Below, piece by piece: positions 5,828 to 12,070 of a stretch of DNA of 12,070 bases. Location of the stretch: NCBI GenBank assembly GCA_905198155.1, contig CAJKBQ010000052.1:1-12070 (forward strand), written 5' to 3'. The translations under genes and the position numbers were made by a program. The stretch is from an uncultured Eubacteriales bacterium (GTDB lineage Bacteria > Bacillota > Clostridia > Oscillospirales > Acutalibacteraceae). Under the pieces are notes generated by a model. That model was not told the DNA's origin and made no database searches. It saw only the letters and a program-made list of their open reading frames with translations. Position 1 is the stretch's first letter; every line of letters begins with the position of its first letter.

Positions 5828-7408
5828 ATGCGTTTGTCAGGCATCCGGCTGGAAGCGCACCGCGGCGCGGCGCGTCAATGCCCGGAAAATACCATGGCCG
5901 CCTTCCGGTGCGCCGCCGCCCAGGGCTACGACGTGATCGAGCTGGACTTGGACCGCACCCGCGACGGCGAATTCATCGTGCTGCACGACCGCACCGTCAA
6001 CCGCACCGCCCGCCTGCCGGACGGCGCACCGCTCCCGGCGGAAACGCGGCTGGCGGCGCTGACGTATGCCGAAGCGGCGCGGCTGGACTTCGGCGTCGCG
6101 CACGACGCGCGGTTCCGCGGCGAGCGGATTCCGCGGTTCCGCGACGTGCTGGCCTGGGCGCGGGACGTGGGGGTTCGGCTGAAAATCGACAACAAAATCT
6201 GGCAGGAATCGGCGGATTTCCGCGCAAAACTCTTCGATTTGCTGCAAAAATCGGGCGCGCCGGTGTCGATCACGGCCCAATCGGTGCCGTTCGCCGCCGA
6301 AGCCCAGCAGGCGCTGCCCACCGTCCCGATCGACTACGACGGCCCGGTGACGGAAGATACCCTGCGCGCGCTGCGGGCATTTTTGCCGCGCGAAGATCTG
6401 ACGGTGTGGCTGCCGCTGGACTGCGCGGCGACGCATTGGGTAAAAACGCCGCGCGCCGACGCGGAAAATACGGCGCTGGTGCGCCGGTACGCGCAGCTTG
6501 GGCTGTGGCTGATCTGCTCGGAAGCGGACTTTGCCCGCGCGGCGGCGTTTGCGCCGGACATTGTGGAGACCGACGGCACGATCGTCCCCATTCACCCTGC
6601 CGCGCTGCACGATCTGCACACGCATTCGCACCATTCGCACGATTCGCGCTGCGCGGTTCCGGACATGGCGGCCGCCGCTGCGGCGCACGGGCTGGCCGGA
6701 TTCGCCGTGACCGACCATTGCGACATTGCCGAGCGCGACCGGCTGGATTTGGCCGGAAATGCGGCCGCGTCCGCGGCGGAAGCGCGATCGGTGGGCGCGC
6801 GCGCCGGGATTGAAATCGGCGAAGCGATCCGGCACCCGGACACTGCGGCCGAAGTGCTGCGCCGCACGCAATTCGACGTGGTGCTGGGGTCGGTGCATAC
6901 CGTCCGGATGGCGGGGTACGATTTCCCATACTCGCAGATCGATTTTGGGCAGATGGACGCGCCGACGCTGGACGCGTTTTTGCGCCAATATTTCGCCGAT
7001 TTGCTGGAAACGGCGCAGACGTGCGATTTTGACGTGCTGGCGCACCTGACGTGCCCGCTGCGGTACATCAACGGCCGGTACGGGCGCGGGGTGGATGCGC
7101 ACGACTACGCCGACGCGATTCATTCGGTGCTGGACGCCGTGTACCGCCGCGGGATTGCGCTGGAAGTCAACACCTCCGGCATGGCGCCGGGCGCCGCGTA
7201 CCGCGTCCCCCTGCCGGAACGGTGGATTTTGGCAGATTATTACGCGCTGGGCGGGCGGATGCTTACGATTGGGTCGGACGCCCATGCGGCGGAAAATTGC
7301 GCCCGCGCGTTTCGCGAAACGGCGGCTCTGCTGCGGAACATCGGGTTCCGGTACACGCTGGATTATGCGAACCGGGTGCCGGTGGCGTATGCGATTCCGG
7401 GGGATTGA
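5828..7408 (+). CDS. Fusion of glycerophosphodiester phosphodiesterase and PHP-type (histidinol phosphatase-like) phosphoesterase
   Basis: The 526-residue protein joins two hydrolase domains. Residues 1 to about 255 are a GDPD TIM barrel: HRG (11-13), PENT (19-22), the metal ligands Glu38 and Asp40 in ELD, His53 in LHD, and IDNK (120-123), where Asp121 replaces the usual Glu of the IExK motif. Residues about 262-526 are a PHP domain of the HisK/HisJ type: HTHSHHSHDS (His264, His266), DHCD (Asp296, His297), EIGE (329-332), GSVH (354-357), AHL (His406), EVNTSG and GSDAH (Asp484, His486). The metal-binding set looks complete. ATG 5828 has GAGG seven bases upstream. GDPD enzymes release an alcohol and sn-glycerol 3-phosphate; PHP enzymes remove phosphate. 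Sequential cleavage by one polypeptide is a plausible inference. No signal peptide is visible, so it is probably cytosolic. Confidence 0.93.
   Translation: MRLSGIRLEAHRGAARQCPENTMAAFRCAAAQGYDVIELDLDRTRDGEFIVLHDRTVNRTARLPDGAPLPAETRLAALTYAEAARLDFGVAHDARFRGERIPRFRDVLAWARDVGVRLKIDNKIWQESADFRAKLFDLLQKSGAPVSITAQSVPFAAEAQQALPTVPIDYDGPVTEDTLRALRAFLPREDLTVWLPLDCAATHWVKTPRADAENTALVRRYAQLGLWLICSEADFARAAAFAPDIVETDGTIVPIHPAALHDLHTHSHHSHDSRCAVPDMAAAAAAHGLAGFAVTDHCDIAERDRLDLAGNAAASAAEARSVGARAGIEIGEAIRHPDTAAEVLRRTQFDVVLGSVHTVRMAGYDFPYSQIDFGQMDAPTLDAFLRQYFADLLETAQTCDFDVLAHLTCPLRYINGRYGRGVDAHDYADAIHSVLDAVYRRGIALEVNTSGMAPGAAYRVPLPERWILADYYALGGRMLTIGSDAHAAENCARAFRETAALLRNIGFRYTLDYANRVPVAYAIPGD
7179..7357 (+). 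repeat. Source copy of a 179-bp direct duplication (inside the PHP domain)
   Basis: This segment of the GDPD-PHP gene, from the ATG of TSGMAPGAA to the RYT codons, is repeated 230 bp downstream at 7409-7587. The two copies differ at only two positions (7312 T against 7542 C, 7324 G against 7554 A), both synonymous in the protein reading. Confidence 0.95.
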
Positions 7409-7410
7409 GC

Positions 7411-7608
7411 ATGGCGCCGGGCGCCGCGTACCGCGTCCCCCTGCCGGAACGGTGGATTTTGGCAGATTATTACGCGCTGGGCGGGCGGATGCTTACGATT
7501 GGGTCGGACGCCCATGCGGCGGAAAATTGCGCCCGCGCGTTCCGCGAAACGGCAGCTCTGCTGCGGAACATCGGGTTCCGGTACACGTATGCAATTCTAA
7601 AAAATTAA
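7411..7608 (+). pseudogene. Duplicated tail of the PHP domain, 65-codon remnant
   Basis: Starting three bases after the GDPD-PHP stop, an open frame repeats the last part of the PHP domain (beginning MAPGAAYRVPLPER and including GSDAH). It then diverges after RNIGFRYT to end YAILKN. The duplicated DNA spans 7409-7587 and is 177/179 identical to 7179-7357. It lacks the N-terminal metal ligands, so it cannot be an enzyme on its own. The purine-rich GGGGGA before its ATG could be a chance ribosome site. The original gene instead ends LDYANRVPVAYAIPGD; the copy skips 30 bases and rejoins at TATGC. A partial tandem duplication is the simplest reading; an assembly join of two strain variants is the alternative. 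Confidence 0.8.
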
Positions 7609-7630
7609 TTTGGAAAGGATGAAACAATGA

Positions 7631-8653
7631 ATGAAAGCGGCAGTATTTTACGGAAAAGGGCAATTGCATGTGACGGAGGTGCCGACGCCGACGCCCAAAC
7701 CGGGCGAAGTCCTGGTGCGCGTGATGGCGTGCGGCATTTGCGGGACGGACGTCCATATTTTTCACGGCGACGAGGGCGCGGCGGCAACCCCGCCGGGCAC
7801 GGTGCTGGGGCACGAATTTGCCGGGGTGATCGCGGCGGCGGGGCCGGGCGTGACGGACACGGCGGCGGGCGACCGCGTGTGCGTGGATCCGAACCAGCTG
7901 TGCGGGCGGTGCCGGTTCTGCCGCGGCGCGGAGGGGCATTTCTGCACGCATATGGTGGGCATCGGCACCACGGTGCACGGCGGGTTCGCGGAGTATTGCG
8001 CGGTGCCGGTCAGCCAGATTCACCGCATCGCGGACACCACGTCGTTCGCGGAAGCGGCGATGGCGGAACCGCTGTCCTGCTGCCTGCACGGCATCGACCT
8101 GTGCGACGTACGCCCGGCGGACACTGTGCTGGTGATTGGGTGCGGGATGATCGGCCTGCTGATGATCCAGCTGGCGAAGCTGGCCGGCGCGGCGCAGGTG
8201 ATCGCCGTGGAGCCGAATGAAACGGCACGGGCGCACGCGCTGCGACTGGGCGCGGATTGCTGCATCGACCCGACCCGCGGCGACCCTGCCGAAGCGCTGC
8301 GGCAATTCGGCGCGCCGCGTGTGACCAAAGTGATCGAATGCGTCGGGCGGCCGGAAACGATGATGCAGGCGGTGGATTTGGCGGGCGCGCGGGCAACGGT
8401 GATGTTTTTCGGCCTGACTGCGCCTGCGGAAACGATTGCAATCCGGCCGTTTGCGCTGTTCAAAAAGGAGCTGACGCTGAAATCGTCGTACATCAACCCC
8501 TATACGCAGCAGCGCGCCGTGGATTTGATCGACGGGAAACGAATCGACGTGCATTCGATGGTCACGCGAACGGCGCCGCTGGCGGAATTGCCGGAGATTT
8601 TGGCCAACCCCGCCCTTCGCCGCGGCAAAGTCCTGATCCGCCCCAACGAATAA
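7631..8653 (+). CDS. Zinc-dependent alcohol/polyol dehydrogenase (MDR superfamily)
   Basis: The 340-residue medium-chain dehydrogenase has the catalytic zinc ligands Cys37 (GICGTD) and His61-Glu62 (GHE), with Glu146 (AEPLSC). The structural zinc cysteines are 91, 94, 97 and 105. The Rossmann loop GCGMIG lies at 170-175. Glu194 at the end of the following strand suggests NAD rather than NADP. Sequence type is closest to sorbitol/threonine/butanediol-type dehydrogenases; the substrate cannot be fixed. Two overlapping ATGs occur (ATGAATG at 7627 and 7631); only 7631 opens this frame, although the GGAAAGG at 7612-7618 is better spaced for 7627. It lies 22 bp after the PHP remnant and probably belongs to the GDPD-PHP transcript. 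It ends in a strong terminator. Confidence 0.95.
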   Translation: MKAAVFYGKGQLHVTEVPTPTPKPGEVLVRVMACGICGTDVHIFHGDEGAAATPPGTVLGHEFAGVIAAAGPGVTDTAAGDRVCVDPNQLCGRCRFCRGAEGHFCTHMVGIGTTVHGGFAEYCAVPVSQIHRIADTTSFAEAAMAEPLSCCLHGIDLCDVRPADTVLVIGCGMIGLLMIQLAKLAGAAQVIAVEPNETARAHALRLGADCCIDPTRGDPAEALRQFGAPRVTKVIECVGRPETMMQAVDLAGARATVMFFGLTAPAETIAIRPFALFKKELTLKSSYINPYTQQRAVDLIDGKRIDVHSMVTRTAPLAELPEILANPALRRGKVLIRPNE

Positions 8654-8658
8654 ACAGC

Positions 8659-8704
8659 AAACTCCCTGCAAGCCGCCCCAGTGACGGCTTGCAGGGAGTT
8701 TTTT
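8659..8704 (+). terminator. Strong intrinsic terminator after the dehydrogenase
   Basis: AACTCCCTGCAAGCCG (8660-8675) pairs perfectly with CGGCTTGCAGGGAGTT (8685-8700) around a 9-base loop, and six T follow (8699-8704). The stop codon is six bases upstream. The run of T is continuous with the first TAGATAA unit of the adjacent repeat. It may also serve the convergent amidohydrolase operon, whose side has a T-poor but AT-rich exit. Confidence 0.93.
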
Positions 8705-8829
8705 AGATAATAGATAATAGATATTTTTGTATGGCGGTATTTTCTGTGCGTTTCGTTGATTTTCCGTACGGAGAATCCCGAAGGATGGAAGAAAATTTGC
8801 CTTACCAACGTATCTATTATCTATTATCT
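8704..8829. repeat. Interspersed repeat copy A with TAGATAA end arrays
   Basis: This element of about 126 bp has TAGATAA-type heptamers at the left end (8704-8723) and the inverted form (TATCTATTATCTATTATCT) at 8811-8829. The core is an imperfect palindrome centred on CCGTACGG (8764-8771). Read on the minus strand, it aligns along its full length with copy B (10326-10482), and its core aligns with copy C (10499-10633). Shared words include GATACGTTGGTA with B, GGATTCTCCGTACG with C, and CAGAAA near the right arm in all three. No coding capacity is credible. The right array overlaps the 3' end of the amidohydrolase gene and provides its stop codon. Confidence 0.88.
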
Positions 8830-9684
8830 TTTTGAAAACAAAACCCGCTCCGCATTTCCCCCAAAAATCATCCCCCGCTCCGCGTCAGACAGCGGCAGCG
8901 CGCGCAAAAACGCCAGCCCGTCTGCCGGAGATTGCCACGGGGCGTCCGACCCGAAGAGGATACGGTTCGCGCCGAACAGCCGGACGAACCGCATGAACCG
9001 TTCGCCGTCCAAAAACTGCCCCACGCCGCCCGATGCCGCCGCAATGGTCGGGTCGCGGCCGTCGGCGCGGTACGGGTAAGTGCCGAGCGCGAACGCCGTG
9101 TCAATCATCACGGCGGTGTCCGCCAGCTGCTCGGCCGCGTCCCAGTCCATCCAGCCGCCCATGTGCGCCAGAATCAACGGGAAATCGCCCACCTGACGGA
9201 TGGCCGCGCGGATGCGGCGCGGGGCGCTGCGGTCTGCGCCGGGGAACCCGATGTCGTACCCCGCGTGCGTCACAACGATCAGCCCCAGCGACGCCGCCTC
9301 CGCGAAGATGCGCAGGAACCGCGGGTCGTCAAAATCGACGCCCTGGTAGATGGGGTGGACTTTGATGCCGCGCAGCCCGGCGGCCTGCACGCGGCGCAGC
9401 TCCGACCGCCAGTCCGGGCAGTCGGGATGGACGGCGCCGAACGAGTACAGCCCGTCGGCGCCGTTGAGCCGGATGGCGAAGTCGTTCAGATGCCCCACCT
9501 TGGCCGGATTGGTCGCAACCGGCAGCACGATCGACCGATCGACCCCCGCGCGGCGCATCTGGGCGCGCAGTCCGTCCGCCGTCCCGTCGGTGGGCGGCCG
9601 CAGCCCGGTGGGCGCAGACAGCTTCTGCACCACCGCCGGGGCGACGGCGTCGGGGTAGATGTGGGTGTGGGCATCGATTATCAT
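8824..9684 (-). CDS. Amidohydrolase-2 family metal-dependent hydrolase
   Basis: The 286-residue protein has the TIM-barrel hydrolase motifs in order: DAHTH (His6, His8) at the start, GIKVHP (His110), VTHAG (His140), LAHMGG (His174) and GSDAPW (Asp247). This is the ACMSD/amidohydrolase-2 type, whose members decarboxylate or hydrolyse small carboxylates, lactones or amides; the substrate here is unknown. ATG 9684 lies about 11 bases after GGAGG. It starts 32 bp after the lipoprotein stop and is probably co-transcribed with it. The last codons, AGA TAA, lie in the repeat array of copy A, so the protein now ends RVLFSKR at a stop supplied by the repeat. Confidence 0.92.
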   Translation of the reverse strand: MIIDAHTHIYPDAVAPAVVQKLSAPTGLRPPTDGTADGLRAQMRRAGVDRSIVLPVATNPAKVGHLNDFAIRLNGADGLYSFGAVHPDCPDWRSELRRVQAAGLRGIKVHPIYQGVDFDDPRFLRIFAEAASLGLIVVTHAGYDIGFPGADRSAPRRIRAAIRQVGDFPLILAHMGGWMDWDAAEQLADTAVMIDTAFALGTYPYRADGRDPTIAAASGGVGQFLDGERFMRFVRLFGANRILFGSDAPWQSPADGLAFLRALPLSDAERGMIFGGNAERVLFSKR

Positions 9685-9716
9685 GGGGGAATTCGCCTCC
9701 GTTGGGAAATTTGCGG

Positions 9717-10241
9717 TTACTGGGCGCGCGCTTCGAGCCGGACGGTGCGCGTCGAGCCGTCCGCGTTGACAATGGTCAGCGCGTCCAGGGTGTATGTAAA
9801 GTTCAATTCCAGCGCCAGCCCGCTGTCGTTACTGTCATGCTCGTCGGTGGTCGCGCGCACCAGCAGCCGGTAGGATTCGCCTTCCGTCAGCTGATACTTG
9901 CTGAGCGATTCCGCCACTTCGGTTTCCGCATTGGCGGGGAGCAGCTCCATTTCCGGTGCGAACAGCGCCATTTTTCGGAAATTCTTTTCAGCTTCCGTCA
10001 GCTCAACCATTTGCCACTGGTCGTCTACGCGATGCTGCAGGGAGTCGTACTGATCCACGTGCTGGTAATATATGTCCTTGGTGGGATTGTTCACTTTGAA
10101 CGAAACATAGATCTGGTCGCCCTTCCGGTAATACGCCGCCGAGTTTTTGACCATATACGGCGTTTTTGCCGCGCCGCAGGACGAAAATGCCAGCAGCACC
10201 ATCAACACCAATACGCTCATGCCAATCATACGTTTTTTCAT
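9717..10241 (-). CDS. Putative lipoprotein with an Ig-like domain
   Basis: The 174-residue protein starts MKKRMIG, followed by a hydrophobic stretch and the lipobox AFSSC with Cys22 as the likely lipidated residue. It should therefore be anchored to the outer face of the membrane. After the Cys, residues about 35-155 are strand-rich: YVSFKVNNPTKDIYY, then YDSLQHRVDDQWQMV. This is the layout of bacterial Ig-like domains found in Bacillota lipoproteins, where a similar Leu-x-x-x-x-Asp-x-x-Trp pattern occurs. That family match is tentative. ATG 10241 has AGGGA about nine bases upstream. It is first in a two-gene transcript with the amidohydrolase and has its own consensus promoter at 10286-10314. 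Confidence 0.85.
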   Translation of the reverse strand: MKKRMIGMSVLVLMVLLAFSSCGAAKTPYMVKNSAAYYRKGDQIYVSFKVNNPTKDIYYQHVDQYDSLQHRVDDQWQMVELTEAEKNFRKMALFAPEMELLPANAETEVAESLSKYQLTEGESYRLLVRATTDEHDSNDSGLALELNFTYTLDALTIVNADGSTRTVRLEARAQ

Positions 10242-10268
10242 TCCGAATCATCCCTTTCAAAATAGTAT

Positions 10269-10278
10269 GGCAATTGCC
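10269..10278. promoter_or_regulatory. Palindrome GGCAATTGCC at the lipoprotein transcript start
   Basis: A perfect 10-bp palindrome lies seven bases downstream of the -10 box of the lipoprotein promoter, where a repressor could bind. It is short and no binder is known, so the call is weak. Confidence 0.25.
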
Positions 10279-10285
10279 TATTATT

Positions 10286-10314
10286 ATTATACCATAGATG
10301 GGGGAGAATTGCAA
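10286..10314 (-). promoter_or_regulatory. Sigma-A promoter for the lipoprotein-amidohydrolase unit
   Basis: On the minus strand TTGCAA (10309-10314) and TATAAT (10286-10291) are separated by 17 bp. The start would fall near 10279, about 38 bases before the ATG. The edge of repeat copy B is only 11 bp upstream of the -35 box. Confidence 0.75.
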
Positions 10315-10325
10315 TGGGGTTTGTT

Positions 10326-10482
10326 TAGATAATAGATAAGAGATAATAGATAATAGATACGTTGGTATGGGGAGTTTTCTTTCCATACGTTGGGATTTGC
10401 CGTACGGAATAGCAGACGAAACTTACAGAAAACTTGCAATACAAGAAATATCTATTATCTATTATATATTATCTATTATCTA
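10326..10482. repeat. Interspersed repeat copy B with TAGATAA end arrays
   Basis: This is the longest copy (157 bp). The left array (10326-10359) has about five TAGATAA-like units with one variant (TAAGAGA), the right array (10449-10482) has the inverted form, and the palindromic centre CCGTACGG is at 10400-10407. It aligns end to end with copy A in the opposite orientation. The two halves are also imperfect inverted copies of each other. It lies directly upstream of the lipoprotein promoter and is followed after about 16 bp by copy C. Confidence 0.88.
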
Positions 10483-10498
10483 AAAAGGTTCCCCGCCA

Positions 10499-10633
10499 CG
10501 CTGTCAAGGCGAGTTTCCCCCCAGCTTCCAGGATTCTCCGTACGAAAAATTAACAAAACCCACAGAAACCTCGCCATACAAAAAATATCTATTATCTATT
10601 ATCTATTATCTATTATTTATTATCTATTATCTA
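10499..10633. repeat. Interspersed repeat copy C, left array missing
   Basis: The core from 10499 matches the left arm of copy A with identical spacing (39 bases to the centre). The centre is degenerate (CCGTACGA at 10538-10545), and the right arm ends in a 48-bp array of TATCTAT-type heptamers (10586-10633), the longest in the window. No TAGATAA array precedes it; instead CCCCGCCA separates it from copy B. The array overlaps the end of the glycosyltransferase gene and provides its stop codon. Same orientation as copy B. Confidence 0.82.
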
Positions 10634-11891
10634 ATTCCAAACTCCCCGTATGCGGGATCGGCTTCCACTCCACGCGTGTCACCAGCGCAATCGCAGTGGC
10701 CGCCGTGCCGATCAGCGCGAAGAACGGCCACATCAAAATATATCCCACGGTTTTCCATCGGCCGGACGCCGGGCGTACCGCCCGAATCCGCCGCCGCTCC
10801 GCCAGCAGCACATACAGCGGCATCGCGCACGGGACGAAAAAGGTCAGCAGCGCATTCCGCGCGGCCGCAGCCAGTGCGGACGGGTCGCCCATCACCCACA
10901 GCCCCAGCAGCGCCGCCGTCGAGACCAGGCTCAGCGCCAAATAGACCAGCGATTCCGGGAACACGGTCAGCGCCATGTCGTAGCACATCACGCGGCGGTC
11001 AAAATCCCGGCTGCGAATCAGCTCGCGCAGCAGCTTGGGGCACGATTCGCCGAACGATTGCAAATGGCCTTTCGCCCAGCGAATGCGCTGCCGCAGCGCA
11101 ATCCGCAGCCCCACCGGCTGTTCGTCGGTGAACACGGCGTCATCGCAATAGCTGATCCGGTACCCGTTGACCACGGCGTCGGCCGCGAACGCGCGATCCT
11201 CCGTCAGCGACGTGTACGGCCACCCGCCGCGCACCACCTCGGCGGCGAACAGGTACCCCGTCCCCTGAATGCGCGTCGCCAGCCGCAGCACCGACCGCCC
11301 GCGGTGCTCCAGCCGCACCGTGCTGAGCCAATGGACGCCGTAGGTAAACGAGATCCAGTTCGCAAAAAAGTTGCTCGCCAGCCGGTACGATGTGACAATC
11401 TTCTCCCCCGCGTCGAACGCGTCGTTCATCCGGGCGATGTAGTCCGGCGCAAGGCGGTTGTCGGCGTCGAACACAAAGTATCCGTCGCACGCGCCGATCC
11501 CGTAGTCCCGCCGAATCTGCGTCAGCAGGAAGTTCAGCGCCCAGCCCTTGGTCGCGCGCGTCGGGTCGTGCCGCTCGTAGCACGCTGCGCCGTGCGCCCG
11601 CGCAATCGCGGCGGTGCGGTCCGTCGGGGCGCAGTTGTCCGCGACGACGAACACCTGAATCTTGTCCGCCGGGTACTGCTGGGCGGCGATGCTGTCCAGC
11701 AGCGCGCCGATCACGGCCTCCTCGTTGCGCGCCGCGATCAGAATCCCGTACCGGTGCGCCGTTTTGGCTGGCGGAAAATGCCGCGTGCGCACCGCCCCGA
11801 CGGCCGCGTACACCCCGCGGATGAGATATAAGCAGGAAACGGCCGTGCTGAGCACACTGCACGCCGTGATGATCCATTGAAGCGCAGACAT
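10620..11891 (-). CDS. Membrane-bound family 2 glycosyltransferase
   Basis: The 423-residue protein has an N-terminal membrane segment (about 7-30), a GT2 catalytic domain and three C-terminal membrane segments (about 308-335, 347-365 and 383-405). The processive-type D,D,D,QxxRW set is complete: Asp85 (VADNC), Asp142 and Asp144 (FDADN), TED (230-232) and QRIRW (268-272). Such enzymes transfer sugars from nucleotide sugars to a polysaccharide or lipid at the membrane; the product is unknown. ATG 11891 is chosen because GGAGG lies seven bases upstream; the in-frame start at 11915 lacks a site. The last residues, LDNR and stop, are encoded by the repeat array of copy C. It is monocistronic here, with its own promoter. 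Confidence 0.93.
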   Translation of the reverse strand: MSALQWIITACSVLSTAVSCLYLIRGVYAAVGAVRTRHFPPAKTAHRYGILIAARNEEAVIGALLDSIAAQQYPADKIQVFVVADNCAPTDRTAAIARAHGAACYERHDPTRATKGWALNFLLTQIRRDYGIGACDGYFVFDADNRLAPDYIARMNDAFDAGEKIVTSYRLASNFFANWISFTYGVHWLSTVRLEHRGRSVLRLATRIQGTGYLFAAEVVRGGWPYTSLTEDRAFAADAVVNGYRISYCDDAVFTDEQPVGLRIALRQRIRWAKGHLQSFGESCPKLLRELIRSRDFDRRVMCYDMALTVFPESLVYLALSLVSTAALLGLWVMGDPSALAAAARNALLTFFVPCAMPLYVLLAERRRIRAVRPASGRWKTVGYILMWPFFALIGTAATAIALVTRVEWKPIPHTGSLELDNR

Positions 11892-11927
11892 TGCATATCC
11901 TCCCAATCGCTGCAAATCGTATACAGT

Positions 11928-11956
11928 ATTATCGCCGATTTTGCGCTGCGCGTCAA
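11928..11956 (-). promoter_or_regulatory. Sigma-A promoter for the glycosyltransferase
   Basis: On the minus strand TTGACG (11951-11956) and GATAAT (11928-11933) are separated by 17 bp. The start would be near 11921, about 30 bases before the ATG at 11891. Confidence 0.7.
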
Positions 11957-12070
11957 GGGGGTTTGGTCAAAATTCAGAATTGTTAAGGAAATCTTAGTGC
12001 TTGTCAGGGTAGACGGCAGGCCGGAACCCGTTTGGAACCCAATGTGCGCCGATTGGCCGTACATTGGTCG
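11957..12070. other. Terminal stretch without a supported gene
   Basis: No start, ribosome site or family motif is visible on either strand. It has an AT-rich part (11965-12000) upstream of the glycosyltransferase promoter and two close GGAACCC words near 12020-12038. A minus-strand frame is open from the edge, but its composition is unlike the genes here and it runs through the promoter. Confidence 0.5.

Noticed and set aside
5837..7285. A 482-codon minus-strand open frame opposite the GDPD-PHP gene
   Set aside because: The sense strand has full GDPD and PHP motifs; the antisense frame is Arg/Val/Pro/Gln-rich noise.
8500..8808. Minus-strand open frame including the translated repeat (FSVRKIN ... 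SIIYYL)
   Set aside because: The similar peptide at 10390-10944 arises because both frames cross the same non-coding repeat; flanking parts are unrelated shadows.
10326..10633. Possible CRISPR array, because of regularly repeated short words
   Set aside because: The repeats are contiguous 7-mers with no spacers, and the cores between arrays are related to each other. No cas gene is present.
11960..12000. Possible Pho box (TTAACA on the minus strand) upstream of the glycosyltransferase
   Set aside because: Only one TTAACA hexamer is present and no correctly spaced second copy follows.
11738..12064. Minus-strand open frame running in from the window edge
   Set aside because: It runs through the promoter and start of the glycosyltransferase in another frame and shows no family motif.

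Overview
The window looks like a chromosomal segment of a G+C-rich Gram-positive bacterium, most likely Bacillota, class Clostridia (an Oscillospirales-type lineage is my best guess). The evidence is strong AGGAGG-type ribosome binding sites, sigma-A promoters with 17-bp spacers, a DUF2975/XRE gene pair, a GlpR/DeoR-type regulator, and G+C-rich genes separated by short AT-rich gaps. I see no phage, plasmid, rRNA, tRNA or transposase gene.

Left part (1-301): the 3' end of an unrecognised plus-strand gene, then a large nested inverted repeat that separates it from a convergent minus-strand gene set.

Minus-strand gene set (302-5672): read right to left, a DeoR-family regulator, a nucleoside hydrolase-like protein, TrkA, TrkH, a DUF2975 membrane protein and a small XRE regulator. 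The last five are spaced 15-30 bp apart and look like one operon. A good sigma-A promoter for them lies at the 3' end of the regulator gene. A G9 tract near the end of the regulator gene is placed so that loss of one G would fuse the regulator in frame to the hydrolase.

Centre (5673-8705): two divergent promoters share one -10 region around a small palindrome. Leftward transcription goes through a possible attenuator hairpin into the regulator. Rightward transcription goes into an unusual glycerophosphodiesterase-PHP phosphatase fusion, followed by a zinc alcohol/polyol dehydrogenase. Between these two genes lies a 179-bp near-identical duplication of the end of the PHP domain. A strong intrinsic terminator closes the unit. 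The likely theme is breakdown of phosphodiesters, polyols or nucleosides under a sugar-phosphate-type regulator; this is inference.

Right part (8704-12070): three copies of one non-coding repeat family (about 125-160 bp). It has arrays of the 7-mer TAGATAA at the ends and a central CCGTACGG. The copies are interleaved with three minus-strand genes: an amidohydrolase, a lipoprotein, and a membrane-bound family 2 glycosyltransferase. In two cases the repeat array itself supplies the stop codon of the neighbouring gene. The last 110 bp hold no gene I can support.

The most interesting items are the repeat family that terminates reading frames, the GDPD-PHP fusion with its duplicated tail, the shared divergent promoter, and the G9 tract.
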